Notes: generated by a model from the sequence alone, not told the origin. 39,442 bases of DNA from Dokdonella_A sp964582225 (GCA_964582225.1 CAZORA010000023.1:1-39442); one strand, 5' to 3'; positions 24,749 through 36,478 are shown, numbered from the stretch's first letter. Translations and numbers: made by a program.

Positions 24749-25264
24749 GTGAAATCCATCCTCTGCATCCTGCTGCTCTTCATCGGCGCCAGCACCCTGG
24801 CCCAGGACCGGCGCGATTACCAGCTGAACGACGGGCAGATCCGCTTCGACGTCCCCGGCGCCTGGAGCGCGATCCTGGAAAAGACCGACGGCAACCCGCA
24901 GGCAATCGCCTTCCACGTTCCCGATCCCGCAGCGGCAGGCACCGACGCCGCCGCCGACGTCACCGTCAAGACCCGTCGCGTCGCCAACCGCGCGCAGTAT
25001 TCGAGCCTGGTCCAGCAGGAGCTCGGCCGCGCCAGGGGCCAGCCCGACTACCGTGAGGAACAGCCCGGCGGAGAAGACACCGCACACCGCTATACGCTGA
25101 GCCGCGCCGGCGTCCGCTACCACGTCGAGCACAGCTATCGCCTGCACGGCGATCTGCTGATCGAGCTCCGTTGCCAGCGGCCGATCCTGGCAAGATCCTC
25201 GGCGGCCTGGGACCGGGACTTCGACGCCGCCTGCGCGCGCCTCGCCGCAACGCTGGGCAGCTGA
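24749..25264 (+). CDS. Small exported protein of unknown function
   Basis: This 171-residue protein has a short signal peptide (MKSILCILLLFIGASTLAQ). The mature part, YQLNDGQIRFDVPGAWSAIL, AIAFHVPDPA, ADVTVKTRRV and HVEHSYRLHGDLLIELRCQR, looks like a beta-rich periplasmic domain; the opening resembles proteins that start with I.FxVPxxW. The start is a GTG at 24749 with AAGGAG 6 nt upstream; earlier in-frame codons do not continue the leader. A TTAGACT stretch at 24653-24659 may be its -10. Confidence 0.75.
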   Translation: MKSILCILLLFIGASTLAQDRRDYQLNDGQIRFDVPGAWSAILEKTDGNPQAIAFHVPDPAAAGTDAAADVTVKTRRVANRAQYSSLVQQELGRARGQPDYREEQPGGEDTAHRYTLSRAGVRYHVEHSYRLHGDLLIELRCQRPILARSSAAWDRDFDAACARLAATLGS

Positions 25265-25298
25265 CGGCGCGTCGATGCCCGCAGGTGAAGCTTGCGCC

Positions 25299-25823
25299 GT
25301 GAACAGCGCGCAGCGCAGCGGTATCAGCGAGCTCCTGGCGGCCTACCGCACGGCGCACTATGAAGTGCTGCTGCCCGATCGGCGGCTGCTGACCCTGCGC
25401 GTCGGTCGCCCCCCGCCAGCAGCGATCGCCGACTGGATCGAACCCGCTGCGGTCGCGGTCTTTCTGAGCGCCGGCAACCCGCACTCGCGCCCGCTGTCGA
25501 CCGCGCGCAACGCCGCCCGCCACGCGGCGCTGCGGGACGAGCTCGAAGACCGAGGATGCCGCCTGCTGCAGGGCAGGGGCCGCAGCGAAGACGGCGCCTG
25601 GCGGGAGCCCGGCCTGCTGATCGCCGGGCTCAACCTGACCGTGATCGACGGCCTCGCGCGCCGCTTCGAGCAGAACGCCGCGCTTCGCCTGCAGCGTGGC
25701 GCCTCCGCGCGGCTGCGCCTGTATCGACCCGACTGGCGCGGCTCGCTGCCGGCGGCCGACGATCTCGAATGGGCGGAGCTGGTTGAACCGGGCCTGTCGT
25801 ACCCCCACCCAGGCGAACCATGA
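25299..25823 (+). CDS. DUF3293 domain protein
   Basis: This 174-residue protein fits DUF3293: LLAAYRTAHYEVL at the start, AVAVFLSAGNPHSRPLSTARNAARHAAL in the middle (where T/SA-NPxS then NxxRxxxL is characteristic), CRLLQGRGRSEDGAWREPGL, and ARRFEQNAALRL near the end. The function is unknown. A GTG at 25299 is chosen because AGGTGAAG lies 8 nt upstream; an ATG at 25275 in the same frame is possible. The stop overlaps the GNAT gene start by 4 nt (ATGA), so the two are coupled. Confidence 0.8.
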   Translation: MNSAQRSGISELLAAYRTAHYEVLLPDRRLLTLRVGRPPPAAIADWIEPAAVAVFLSAGNPHSRPLSTARNAARHAALRDELEDRGCRLLQGRGRSEDGAWREPGLLIAGLNLTVIDGLARRFEQNAALRLQRGASARLRLYRPDWRGSLPAADDLEWAELVEPGLSYPHPGEP

Positions 25824-26407
25824 ACACACACGGCGTCAGACTGTCGGCGCAGAGCCGAAGCGGGGACTCTGCAGCGGCATCGATCGCCACCGCCAGCGGC
25901 CTGCCCTTCACGATCGCCGGCGGTGAGGAGCTTCGACTGCGGCCGATTCGCGAGGACGATCACGAAGGCCTGCGCCGCGCCTTTGCGCGCCTGACCCCCG
26001 AGCAAGTGCGCCAGCGTGCGTTCCACGGAATGGCGGAGCTCTCCGCCGACGCCGCCACGCGTCTGGCCCGAGTGAGTCCCGAGCAAGGTTCCGCCTGGGT
26101 CGCGATCGACGCAGCTGGCGAAATTCGCGCCGAAGCGCGGTTGCATCTCGACGCCAGCGGCTCCGGCGCCGAGTTCGCGCTGGTGGTCGACCCGGGGTTC
26201 ACCGGTCGCGGCGTCGGTCGTCGGCTGATGCGCCAGCTGCTGGGCGACGCGCGCTCGCGCGGGCTGCGCGTGCTGTGGGGCGAGGTGCTGGCGGACAACG
26301 CCGGCATGCTTGAACTGGCGCGTGGCATGGGCGCCGAACGACACCCCTCCGCGCAGGGTCCCGGCGTAGTGCAGGTACGCTTCCCGCTTGCGGCACCCTG
26401 CGCATGA
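25820..26407 (+). CDS. GNAT family N-acetyltransferase
   Basis: This is a 195-residue protein. After a variable first 35 residues comes the GNAT fold: LRLRPIREDDHEGLRRAF, then VAIDAAGEIRAEARL, the acetyl-CoA-binding motif A FALVVDPGFTGRGVGRRLMR, and LWGEVLADNAGMLELARGMG. The RPIREDD start and domain length resemble the acetyltransferase part of protein acyltransferases (Pat/PatZ), but the large ADP-forming acyl-CoA synthetase part is absent. The substrate is unknown. Translation is coupled to the DUF3293 gene. Confidence 0.85.
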   Translation: MNTHGVRLSAQSRSGDSAAASIATASGLPFTIAGGEELRLRPIREDDHEGLRRAFARLTPEQVRQRAFHGMAELSADAATRLARVSPEQGSAWVAIDAAGEIRAEARLHLDASGSGAEFALVVDPGFTGRGVGRRLMRQLLGDARSRGLRVLWGEVLADNAGMLELARGMGAERHPSAQGPGVVQVRFPLAAPCA

Positions 26408-26456
26408 AGTGCCCGGCGCGCGAGCGATTGCCGGGCGTCGCGCGGTGCAGCAACGG

Positions 26457-26462
26457 TAGACT
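26457..26462 (+). promoter_or_regulatory. Candidate -10 of mfd
   Basis: TAGACT lies 27 nt before the mfd start codon, directly after the GNAT gene. A TTGCCG at 26428 is spaced too far (23 nt) to be a good -35. Confidence 0.3.
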
Positions 26463-26489
26463 AGGCGGTTTTCGCTTCGCACCCATCTC

Positions 26490-29400
26490 ATGCTGCTGAA
26501 TCTCCCGCCGCTGCCCACTTCGCCGAAACTGCGCCGCTACTGGCTGGCGCCGCACGGCTCCGCGCGCGCGCTGGCGCTGGCCGAGCTGGCGCAGAGAAAC
26601 GCCGGGGTGGTGGTCGCAGTGACCGCAGACACACACACAGCGCAGACGCTGCGCGCGGAAATCCCGCTGTTTGCGGGCGGCGCGCTGGAAGTGCTCGAGT
26701 TCCCCGACTGGGAAACCCTGCCCTACGATCTGTTCTCGCCGCACTCGGAAATCGTCTCGCAGCGCATCGCCACCCTGTACCGACTGCCAAGCCTCGAGCG
26801 CGGCGTGCTGGTGGTGCCGGTCGCCACCCTGATGCAGCGGCTTGCGCCGCCAAGCTATATCGGCGGCAGCAGCCTGATGCTCGAGCGCGGCCAGAAGCTC
26901 GATTTGGCGACCGAGCGTCGCCGCCTCGAGGCGGCTGGCTACCGAAACGTGCCCCAGGCCACCGAGCCCGGCGATTTCGCCGTGCGCGGGGCGCTGATCG
27001 ACATTTTCCCGATGGGCCGCGCGGAACCCTACCGCGTCGAGCTCTTCGACGACGAGATCGAGTCGATCCGCAGCTTCGATCCGGACAGCCAGCGCTCGGC
27101 GCAGGCGGTCGACTCGGTGCGCCTGTTGCCCGGCCGCGAGTTTCCGCTCACCGAAGAATCGGCGCGCGCCTTCCGCAACACCCTGCGCGAGCGCTTCCCG
27201 ATCGACCCGCGGCGCTGTCCGCTGTACCAGGATCTGAAGGAAGGGACCACACCGGCCGGCATCGAGTACTACCTGCCGCTGTTCTTCGCGCAGACCGCGA
27301 CCCTGTTCGACTACCTCGGCCCGAGCGCACTGTTCGTGCTCGGCGAGCAGGTTCTTCCGGCCGCCGACGCGTTCTGGGCCCAGGCCGCCGAGCGCCACGA
27401 GCAGCGCGCCCACGACATCGAGCGGCCGATCCTGCCGCCGGCCGAGCTGTGGCTGCGCCCGCAGGAGCTGCGCGAGCGCCTGAACGACGCGCTGCGCATC
27501 GATCTGGTCGAAGCCGGCAGCCAGACCCACGCGATCGAGCTCGGCGCGCGGCCGGCGCCCTCGCTGCCGCTCGAAGCGCGCGGCGAGACGGCCGGCGAAC
27601 CGCTGCGGCGCTTTCTCGATGCCTATCCGGGACGGACACTGATTGCGGCCGACTCGGCTGGGCGGCGCGAAGCGCTGCTCGGCCAGCTCGCCGCGCTCGA
27701 CGTCCACCCGCAGCCGGTCGCCGGCTGGGCCGAGGCATTACGCGAGATCGAGGCGCACCCGCTGCAACGCGGCGCGCTGATCACGGTGCTGCCGCTCGAG
27801 CAGGGCTTTGCGCTCGGCGAGCCCCCGCTCACGGTGCTGACCGAGCGCGAGCTCTGCGGCGAGCGCGCGCGCCAGCTGCGCCGACACAAGCGTGCCGCAC
27901 GCGATCCCGAAGCGGTGCTGCGCGACCTCTCCGAGCTCGCGGTCGGCGCGCCGATCGTGCACGTCGACCACGGCGTCGGCCGCTACCAGGGCCTGGTGCG
28001 CCTCGGCGTCGGCGGCGAGGACACCGAATTCCTCGCCATCGAATATGCCCACGGCGACAAGCTCTACGTTCCGGTCGCCCAGCTGCACCTGGTCGCGCGC
28101 TATTCCGGCACGGTGCCCGAGCTCGCGCCGCTGCACGCTCTCGGCGGCGACGCCTGGGAGCGGGCGAAGAAGAAGGCCGCGCAGAAGGTGCGCGACGCCG
28201 CCGCCGAGCTGCTCGCGATCCACGCCCAGCGCGCCGCGCGCAAGGGCGAGGCCGTGCCGGTCGACCGTGCCCTCACCGCGCAGTTCGGCGAGGGTTTCCC
28301 CTTCGAGGAGACGCCCGACCAGGCCAGCGCAATCGAAGCGGTGCTGGACGATCTGGCCGCGCCGCGCTCGATGGACCGCGTGGTCTGCGGCGACGTCGGC
28401 TTCGGCAAGACCGAGGTCGCCCTGCGGGCCGCCTTCGCCGCCGCCAGCGCCGGTCGCCAGGTGGCGCTGCTGGCGCCGACCACCCTGCTCGCCCAGCAAC
28501 ATTTCCAGAACTTCTGCGATCGCCTCGCCGACTGGCCGCTGCGCGTCGAGGTGCTCTCGCGCTTTCGCTCGAAGAAGGAAATCGACGCCACTTTGGAGCA
28601 GCTGGCGGCCGGTCGGATCGACGTCATCATCGGCACCCATCGGCTGCTGCAGGCGGACGTGAAGTTCAAGCGTCTGGGCCTGGTGATCGTCGACGAGGAG
28701 CAGCGCTTCGGCGTGCGCCAGAAGGAGCAGCTCAAGAAGCTCCGCGCCGAAATCGACCTGCTGACGCTGACCGCAACGCCGATCCCGCGCACGCTCAACA
28801 TGGCGATGTCGGGCCTGCGCGACCTCTCGATCATCGCCACCCCGCCGGCGCACCGGATGCCGATCAAGACCTTCATCGGCCCTTGGCGCGCCGCCCTGAT
28901 CCGCGAAGCGCTGCAGCGCGAGCTGGCGCGCGGCGGCCAGGTGTATTTCGTCCACAACAAGGTCGAGACGATCGAAAAGACCGCGCGCGAGCTGGCCGAA
29001 CTGATGCCCGAGGCGCGGGTGCGCTTCGCCCACGGCCAGATGCCCGACCGCGAGCTCGAGGCGATCATGCTCGACTTCTACCGCCAGCGCTTCAACGTGC
29101 TGGTGGCGACCACGATCATCGAGTCCGGCATCGACGTGCCGAACGCCAACACCATCATCATCAATCGCGCCGACCGCTTCGGCCTGGCCCAGCTGCACCA
29201 GCTGCGCGGGCGAGTCGGTCGCTCCCACCACCGCGCCTATGCCTACCTGATCGTGCCCGACGGCCAGCGGCTGACCGCCGACGCCGAAAAGCGCCTGGAG
29301 GCGCTAGCCTCGCTGGAGGAACTCGGCGCGGGTTTCACCCTCGCCACCCACGACCTCGAGATCCGCGGCGCCGGCGAGCTGCTCGGTGAGGAACAGTCGG

Positions 29401-29954
29401 GACAGATCGAGCAGGTCGGTTTCAGCCTCTACATGGAGATGCTCGAACGCGCGGTGCGCGCGCTGCGCTCTGGCCAAGTGCCCGACTTCGACCTGAGCAG
29501 CGAGCACGAGGCCGAGATCGAACTGCACCTGCCGGCCCTGATCCCCGACGACTATCTACCCGACGTCAACACGCGACTGACGCTCTACAAGCGCATCGCC
29601 AGCGCCAGGAGCGAAGAGGAACTGCGCGAGCTGCAGGTCGAGATGATCGACCGCTTCGGCCTGCTGCCCGATCCCGTCAAGCAGCTGTTCGCGGTGACCC
29701 GCCTGAAGCTTCTCGCCACCCCGCTCGGCGTGCGCAAGCTCGAGCTCGGCGCCGCCGGCGGGCGCGTGCTGTTCACGCCACATCCGGCGATCGAGCCGAT
29801 GTCGGTGATCCGCCTGATCCAGAGCCAGCCGCGGGTGTATGCGCTCGACGGTCAGGACAAGCTGAAGATCAAGCTTCAGCTGGAAGGCGCCAGCGAGCGC
29901 CTGCGCGCGGCGCAGGACCTGCTGGCGAGCTTCGGCGCGCGCAGGGCGGCGTGA
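26490..29954 (+). CDS. mfd: Transcription-repair coupling factor Mfd
   Basis: This 1154-residue protein is close to E. coli Mfd (1148). The domains are a UvrB-homology module (about 10-345), a degenerate linker, the RNA polymerase-interacting domain (about 475-550, VHVDHGVGRYQGLVRLGVGG), the RecG-like translocase with Walker A GDVGFGKTE near 633 and the DEEQ box near 734, and the C-terminal TRCF domain (about 1000-1100). It removes stalled RNA polymerase and recruits UvrA. SATxIP-like TATPIPRTLN and QLRGRVGRS are present. The Shine-Dalgarno is weak. The downstream DUF985 gene starts 14 nt later. Confidence 0.98.
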   Translation: MLLNLPPLPTSPKLRRYWLAPHGSARALALAELAQRNAGVVVAVTADTHTAQTLRAEIPLFAGGALEVLEFPDWETLPYDLFSPHSEIVSQRIATLYRLPSLERGVLVVPVATLMQRLAPPSYIGGSSLMLERGQKLDLATERRRLEAAGYRNVPQATEPGDFAVRGALIDIFPMGRAEPYRVELFDDEIESIRSFDPDSQRSAQAVDSVRLLPGREFPLTEESARAFRNTLRERFPIDPRRCPLYQDLKEGTTPAGIEYYLPLFFAQTATLFDYLGPSALFVLGEQVLPAADAFWAQAAERHEQRAHDIERPILPPAELWLRPQELRERLNDALRIDLVEAGSQTHAIELGARPAPSLPLEARGETAGEPLRRFLDAYPGRTLIAADSAGRREALLGQLAALDVHPQPVAGWAEALREIEAHPLQRGALITVLPLEQGFALGEPPLTVLTERELCGERARQLRRHKRAARDPEAVLRDLSELAVGAPIVHVDHGVGRYQGLVRLGVGGEDTEFLAIEYAHGDKLYVPVAQLHLVARYSGTVPELAPLHALGGDAWERAKKKAAQKVRDAAAELLAIHAQRAARKGEAVPVDRALTAQFGEGFPFEETPDQASAIEAVLDDLAAPRSMDRVVCGDVGFGKTEVALRAAFAAASAGRQVALLAPTTLLAQQHFQNFCDRLADWPLRVEVLSRFRSKKEIDATLEQLAAGRIDVIIGTHRLLQADVKFKRLGLVIVDEEQRFGVRQKEQLKKLRAEIDLLTLTATPIPRTLNMAMSGLRDLSIIATPPAHRMPIKTFIGPWRAALIREALQRELARGGQVYFVHNKVETIEKTARELAELMPEARVRFAHGQMPDRELEAIMLDFYRQRFNVLVATTIIESGIDVPNANTIIINRADRFGLAQLHQLRGRVGRSHHRAYAYLIVPDGQRLTADAEKRLEALASLEELGAGFTLATHDLEIRGAGELLGEEQSGQIEQVGFSLYMEMLERAVRALRSGQVPDFDLSSEHEAEIELHLPALIPDDYLPDVNTRLTLYKRIASARSEEELRELQVEMIDRFGLLPDPVKQLFAVTRLKLLATPLGVRKLELGAAGGRVLFTPHPAIEPMSVIRLIQSQPRVYALDGQDKLKIKLQLEGASERLRAAQDLLASFGARRAA

Positions 29955-29967
29955 GCCGGCGGCGCGG

Positions 29968-30459
29968 ATGAGCCCGCACCGGGACCCGGGCGCTCGCGCA
30001 ATCGAGCTGATCGAGCGGCTCGAGCTCGCGCCGCACCCCGAAGGCGGACACTACCGGCGCGTCCACCTGGCCCGATCCGACGGCCGGGCGCGTCCGGCGC
30101 AGAGCGCGATCCACTATCTGCTGCGCGCCGGCGAATTCAGCCGCTGGCACTCGATCGACGCCGACGAGGTCTGGAACCACGTCGAGGGCGATCCGCTGGA
30201 GCTGATGGTCTTCCAGCCGAGTGCTGGAAGCGTGGAAATCCGGCGCCTCGGCCGCGCCGACACGGTCACGCAGGCGGCGCCGCTGCTGGCGGTGCCGGCC
30301 GGCGCCTGGCAGACCGCACGGCCGCTCGGCGACTACGCGCTGGTCAACTGCTGCGTCGCGCCGGCCTTCGAGTTTCGCGGCTTCCGCCTGCTCCAGGCGG
30401 CGCCAGAGGTGCGCGCGGAGCTCGCCACGCTCGCCCCCGCGCTGCTGCGCTTCGCCTGA
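29968..30459 (+). CDS. DUF985 cupin family protein
   Basis: This 163-residue cupin matches DUF985: LELAPHPEGGHYRRVHL, SAIHYLLRAGEFSRWHSIDA, DEVWNHVEGDPLELM and NCCVAPAFEFRGFRL. The HPEGG and SRWHxxDxDExWxHxxG motifs are typical. The family is a single-domain beta-barrel, possibly metal-binding or sugar-binding; its role is unknown. It lies directly after mfd and may be read from the same transcript. Confidence 0.9.
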   Translation: MSPHRDPGARAIELIERLELAPHPEGGHYRRVHLARSDGRARPAQSAIHYLLRAGEFSRWHSIDADEVWNHVEGDPLELMVFQPSAGSVEIRRLGRADTVTQAAPLLAVPAGAWQTARPLGDYALVNCCVAPAFEFRGFRLLQAAPEVRAELATLAPALLRFA

Positions 30460-30470
30460 AGCCGGCTCGC

Positions 30471-30476
30471 TACACT
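30471..30476 (+). promoter_or_regulatory. Candidate -10 giving a leaderless yigZ mRNA
   Basis: TACACT is followed by six bases (TGCCGC) and then the GTG at 30483, the distance expected if transcription starts at the start codon. No Shine-Dalgarno is seen. The -35 is weak. This is the same geometry as before the CcsA-like gene. Confidence 0.4.
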
Positions 30477-30482
30477 TGCCGC

Positions 30483-31085
30483 GTGAGCCAGAGCGAAACC
30501 CTCGCAGCCGCTGCGGAATTCGCACAGGAAATCCGCAAGAGCCGCTTCCGCGCCGCTGCCGCGCCGATCGCCGACGCGGAGCAGGCATCGGGTTTCATCC
30601 GCGCGGCAAGCGACCCGACGGCGACCCACAACTGCTGGGCCTGGCGGTTCGGCGGCGAATATCGTTCGAGCGACGACGGCGAGCCGGGCGGCAGCGCCGG
30701 GCGGCCGATCCTCGCCGCGATCGACGGCCAGGGCCTCGACCGGGTGGTGGTCGTGGTGACGCGCTGGTTCGGCGGCGTCAAGCTCGGCGTGGGCGGCCTG
30801 GTGCGCGCCTATGGCGGCAGCGCCGCCGAGTGCCTGCGCACCGCCGCGCGGGTTCCGCTGGTGGCGAGCGCGGTAGTCGCCATCGACTGCGACTACGCGA
30901 CCCTCGCCCTGCTCTACGCGCGACTCGGGGAGTTTGCGGCGGTGAAGCTCGACGAGCGCCATCATGCCGCGGGCGCAACGCTCGACCTGCGCCTGCCGCA
31001 GGCCAACCTGGAGGCGCTCGCAGACTGGCTGCGCGATGCGACGCGCGGCCGCGGCCGGCTGCTGAGACTCGCGACCGACGCTTGA
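30483..31085 (+). CDS. yigZ: YigZ/IMPACT family protein
   Basis: This 200-residue protein has the UPF0029/IMPACT N-terminal domain: EIRKSRFRAAAAPI, ATHNCWAWRFG, SDDGEPGGSAGRPIL and VVVVTRWFGGVKLGVGGLVR, all hallmarks. The C-terminal DUF1949 domain follows (DYATLALLYARLGEF). The bacterial role is not settled; the eukaryotic homologue IMPACT modulates Gcn2. The start is a GTG with no Shine-Dalgarno, consistent with a leaderless mRNA. Confidence 0.93.
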   Translation: MSQSETLAAAAEFAQEIRKSRFRAAAAPIADAEQASGFIRAASDPTATHNCWAWRFGGEYRSSDDGEPGGSAGRPILAAIDGQGLDRVVVVVTRWFGGVKLGVGGLVRAYGGSAAECLRTAARVPLVASAVVAIDCDYATLALLYARLGEFAAVKLDERHHAAGATLDLRLPQANLEALADWLRDATRGRGRLLRLATDA

Positions 31086-31137
31086 ATCGAAGCACCTTTT
31101 CCCCAACTTGATTCCCACCCTCGCGCCTGGAAGAACC

Positions 31138-32901
31138 GTGAGTCGAGCTTCCTCCCGCAGTCCCCGCCAGCTGCACCCGCTGATCCGCCTCGCGCCCTAT
31201 CTGCGCACCTACAAGGGCCTGGTCGGCGGCTGGCTCGGTTTCCTCACGCTTTCCTCGACCGCCACCCTGGTGCTGCCGCAGGCGGTGCGGATCATGATCG
31301 ACCAGGGCTTCACGCCGGAGAACGCCAGCGCCATCAACGCCGCGTTCCTCGGCCTGTTCCTGGTCGCCGTGGTGCTCGCGATCGCCACCGCGGCGCGCTT
31401 CTTCTTCGTCAGCCTGCTCGGCGAGCGGGTGGTCGCCGACCTGCGCCGGCGGCTCTACGATCACCTGCTGACGCTCGATCAGAACTTCTTCGAGACCACC
31501 CGCAGCGGCGAGCTGGTGTCGCGCCTCGCGGCCGATACCGAGCTGGTGCAGACCGTGGTCGGCTCGACTCTCTCGCTGGCCCTGCGCAGCGTGATTACCC
31601 TGGTTGGCGGCGTGGCGCTGATGATCGCCACCAGCCCGCGGCTCACCGGCTACACGGTGCTGGTGATTCCGGCCGTGGTGCTGCCGATCGTGGTGTTCGG
31701 GCGGCGCGTCAGCCGACTCTCGCGGGAGAGCCAGGACCGCATCGCCGACGCCTCGGCAATTGCCGGCGAAACCCTGACCGCGATGCACACCGTGCAGGCC
31801 TACACCCGCGAGGCCGAGGAATCGCAGCGCTACGCAACCGCGGTGCTGCGCGCGCTGGCCACCGCGCGGCGACGCATCGCCATGACCGGCAGCCTGACCG
31901 CGCTGGTCATCGTGCTGGTGTTCGGCGCCATCACCCTGGTGCTCTGGGCCGGCGCCAAGTCGGTGATCGCCGGCGCGATGGCGGTCGGCGTGCTGAGCCA
32001 GTTCGTGCTCTACGCGGTGCTCGCCGCGGGCTCGGTCGGAACCTTGAGCGAGGTCTGGGGCCAGCTGCTGCGCGCGGCCGGCGCGCTGGGCCGGATCGGC
32101 GAACTGCTCGACACCCGTTCCGGCATCGTTTCCCCGGCCGCGGCCACGCCGCTACCCACGCCCGCACGCAGCCACGTGCGCTTCGAGAACGTCACCTTCC
32201 ACTACCCCTCGCGCCCCGACCGCGCAGCGCTGGACAACTTCTCGCTCGAAGTCCTGCCCGGACAGACGATCGCCCTGGTCGGTCCTTCCGGCGCCGGCAA
32301 GAGCACCGTGTTCCAGCTCCTGCTGCGCTTCCACGATCCGCAGCAGGGACGCATCCTGCTCGACGACCGCGAACTCCACACCCTGGCCCTGCCCGAGCTG
32401 CGCGGCTGCTTCGCGCTGGTGCCGCAGGACCCGGTGCTGTTCGGCGCCAGCGCCGCCGACAACATCGGTTTCGGTCGCACCGGCGCCAGTGAGGACGCGA
32501 TCAGCGCCGCCGCGCGCGCGGCCGAAGCGCACGAGTTCATCGAGGCGCTGCCGGAAGGTTATGCGACCTATCTGGGCGAACGCGGCGCGCGCCTGTCCGG
32601 TGGCCAGCAGCAGCGCGTGGCGATCGCCCGCGCCCTGCTCCGCGACGCCCCGGTGCTGCTGCTCGACGAGGCCACCTCGAGCCTGGACGCGCAGTCCGAG
32701 CACCTGATCCAGCACGCGCTCGATCGCCTGATGCGCGAGCGCACCACCCTGGTGATCGCGCACCGCCTGGCCACGGTGCAAAACGCCGACCGCATCGTGG
32801 TGATGGACGCCGGGCGCATCGTCGCCCAGGGCACCCACGCCGAGCTGGTGGCTCAGGACGGGCTCTACGCCGAACTCGCGCGACTGCAGTTCGCCGCCTG
32901 A
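31138..32901 (+). CDS. ABC half-transporter, MsbA/multidrug type
   Basis: This 587-residue exporter has six transmembrane helices (about 25-320: GLVGGWLGFLTLSSTATLVL, FLGLFLVAVVLAIATAARFF, ALRSVITLVGGVALMIA, and two near 255-300) followed by an ATPase domain. Walker A GPSGAGKST lies near 382, the signature LSGGQQQR near 485 and Walker B VLLLDEATSSLDA near 505; IAHRLATV is the switch His. It should pump lipids or hydrophobic compounds as a homodimer. The GTG at 31138 with GGAAGA just before it gives a short basic N-terminus; a TTG at 31108 is also in frame. No tail enzyme for LPS (lpxK) is adjacent, so MsbA identity is not supported by context. Confidence 0.92.
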   Translation: MSRASSRSPRQLHPLIRLAPYLRTYKGLVGGWLGFLTLSSTATLVLPQAVRIMIDQGFTPENASAINAAFLGLFLVAVVLAIATAARFFFVSLLGERVVADLRRRLYDHLLTLDQNFFETTRSGELVSRLAADTELVQTVVGSTLSLALRSVITLVGGVALMIATSPRLTGYTVLVIPAVVLPIVVFGRRVSRLSRESQDRIADASAIAGETLTAMHTVQAYTREAEESQRYATAVLRALATARRRIAMTGSLTALVIVLVFGAITLVLWAGAKSVIAGAMAVGVLSQFVLYAVLAAGSVGTLSEVWGQLLRAAGALGRIGELLDTRSGIVSPAAATPLPTPARSHVRFENVTFHYPSRPDRAALDNFSLEVLPGQTIALVGPSGAGKSTVFQLLLRFHDPQQGRILLDDRELHTLALPELRGCFALVPQDPVLFGASAADNIGFGRTGASEDAISAAARAAEAHEFIEALPEGYATYLGERGARLSGGQQQRVAIARALLRDAPVLLLDEATSSLDAQSEHLIQHALDRLMRERTTLVIAHRLATVQNADRIVVMDAGRIVAQGTHAELVAQDGLYAELARLQFAA

Positions 32902-32958
32902 AGCGCGGGGGCGGCAAGCCCCGGCGGCGGCGCAGGTGCCAGCGCGAGCGAACCGGCG

Positions 32959-32964
32959 GATAAT
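32959..32964 (+). promoter_or_regulatory. Candidate -10 of acnA
   Basis: GATAAT followed by GGGCGACCTTTCGCG, a pattern shared with the asnS promoter region. It would give an untranslated leader of about 150 nt before acnA. The -35 is not clear. Nothing else was recognised in the 219-nt gap 32902-33120. Confidence 0.4.
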
Positions 32965-33120
32965 GGGCGACCTTTCGCGCCGGCGAGGCAGCTCGATCCG
33001 CCCGCCGACGTCTGCGTCCACCGGCGCGTTCCGCGTCGACTGACGCTGGCGTTCGCGCGGCGCGCGGAGCCCCGGCCCGGCTGCGCCGACCTCAGCCCCA
33101 TCCAGTCAAGGAGCATCGCC

Positions 33121-35871
<2,751 letters not shown>

Positions 35872-35895
35872 GCCGCGCGGAGAAAACGGAAACAC

Positions 35896-35926
35896 GAACG
35901 GCCCGCCCCCGGCGGGCCGTTCTTTT
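35896..35926 (+). terminator. Rho-independent terminator of acnA
   Basis: GAACGGCCCGCC (35896-35907) pairs perfectly with GGCGGGCCGTTC (35911-35922) with a CCC loop and is followed by TTTT. It starts 25 nt after the acnA stop. Confidence 0.93.
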
Positions 35927-36190
35927 ACGGAACCCGTCGCGGCATCGGCGTGATGCCTGCGTCAGCCGCGACGCCGCCGTCCACCACCACGCTACCGGCA
36001 ACGGCAGCCCGTTCGACGACCCGTTTCAAGACACGGCGCTGCGGGTCCGCTGGAATCAATCCGACAACGCCTGCCAAAGCACATTGCAGCGCTGCCTCGA
36101 GGCGGGGCTGGCGCGAGGTCAGGTTCCGGATCGGAGTCAGGCTCCGTCCTCACGGAAACCTGCGAGTGAACCGTCTTTGCTCGTTCCTCG
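35927..36190 (+). other. Non-coding stretch with a possible gene remnant
   Basis: No intact gene is seen. One frame (about 35986-36120) reads GNGSPFDDPFQDTALRVRWN then QSDNACQSTLQRCLEAGLAR, which looks protein-like and holds two Cys, but it has no start and runs into the tandem repeats. It may be the decayed end of a gene; I do not recognise it. Confidence 0.25.
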
Positions 36191-36404
36191 CGCGATTCAC
36201 GAGCGGCCCCCGCGATTCACGAACGTCCCCCCGCGATCCACGAGCGTCGCTCCCACGATTCACGAGCGTCCCCCCGCGATTCACGAGCGTCCCCCCGCGA
36301 TCCACGAGCGTCGCTCCCGCGATTCACGAGCGTCCCCCCGCGATCCACCAGCGTCGCTCCCGCGACTCACTAACGTCACTCCCGCGATCCACTAACGTCG
36401 CTCC
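36191..36404. repeat. Tandem array of ten 20-22 bp units
   Basis: Ten adjoining units begin at 36191, 36211, 36232, 36254, 36275, 36296, 36318, 36339, 36361 and 36383. Two forms are mixed: CGCGATTCACGAGCGTCCCCC (21 bp) and CGCGATCCACGAGCGTCGCTCC (22 bp). There are no spacers between units. The mixed lengths shift the frame, so coding is unlikely. The last units (ACTAACGTCGCTCCCGCGA) run directly into the left edge of the palindromic repeat at 36399. Confidence 0.85.
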
Positions 36405-36478
36405 CGCGAAGGCGGGAGCCCAGCGCCTTTGCTTTCAAAGGCTCGAAGTCACTGGGCACCCGCCTGCGCGGGTGCGAC
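36399..36478. repeat. Interspersed palindromic repeat, copy 1
   Basis: An 80-bp element that begins CGCTCCCGCGAAGGCGGGAG and ends CCCGCCTGCGCGGGTGCGAC, with an inner CCTTTGCTTTCAAAGG pair. Its arms are inverted copies of each other. It aligns end to end without gaps with the core of the element at 36697-36776 (about 80% identical by eye). No terminal inverted repeats are seen around this copy. Confidence 0.8.

Noticed and set aside
36191..36404. CRISPR array
   Set aside because: Units of 20-22 bp follow one another without spacers and no cas gene is near. It is a tandem repeat.
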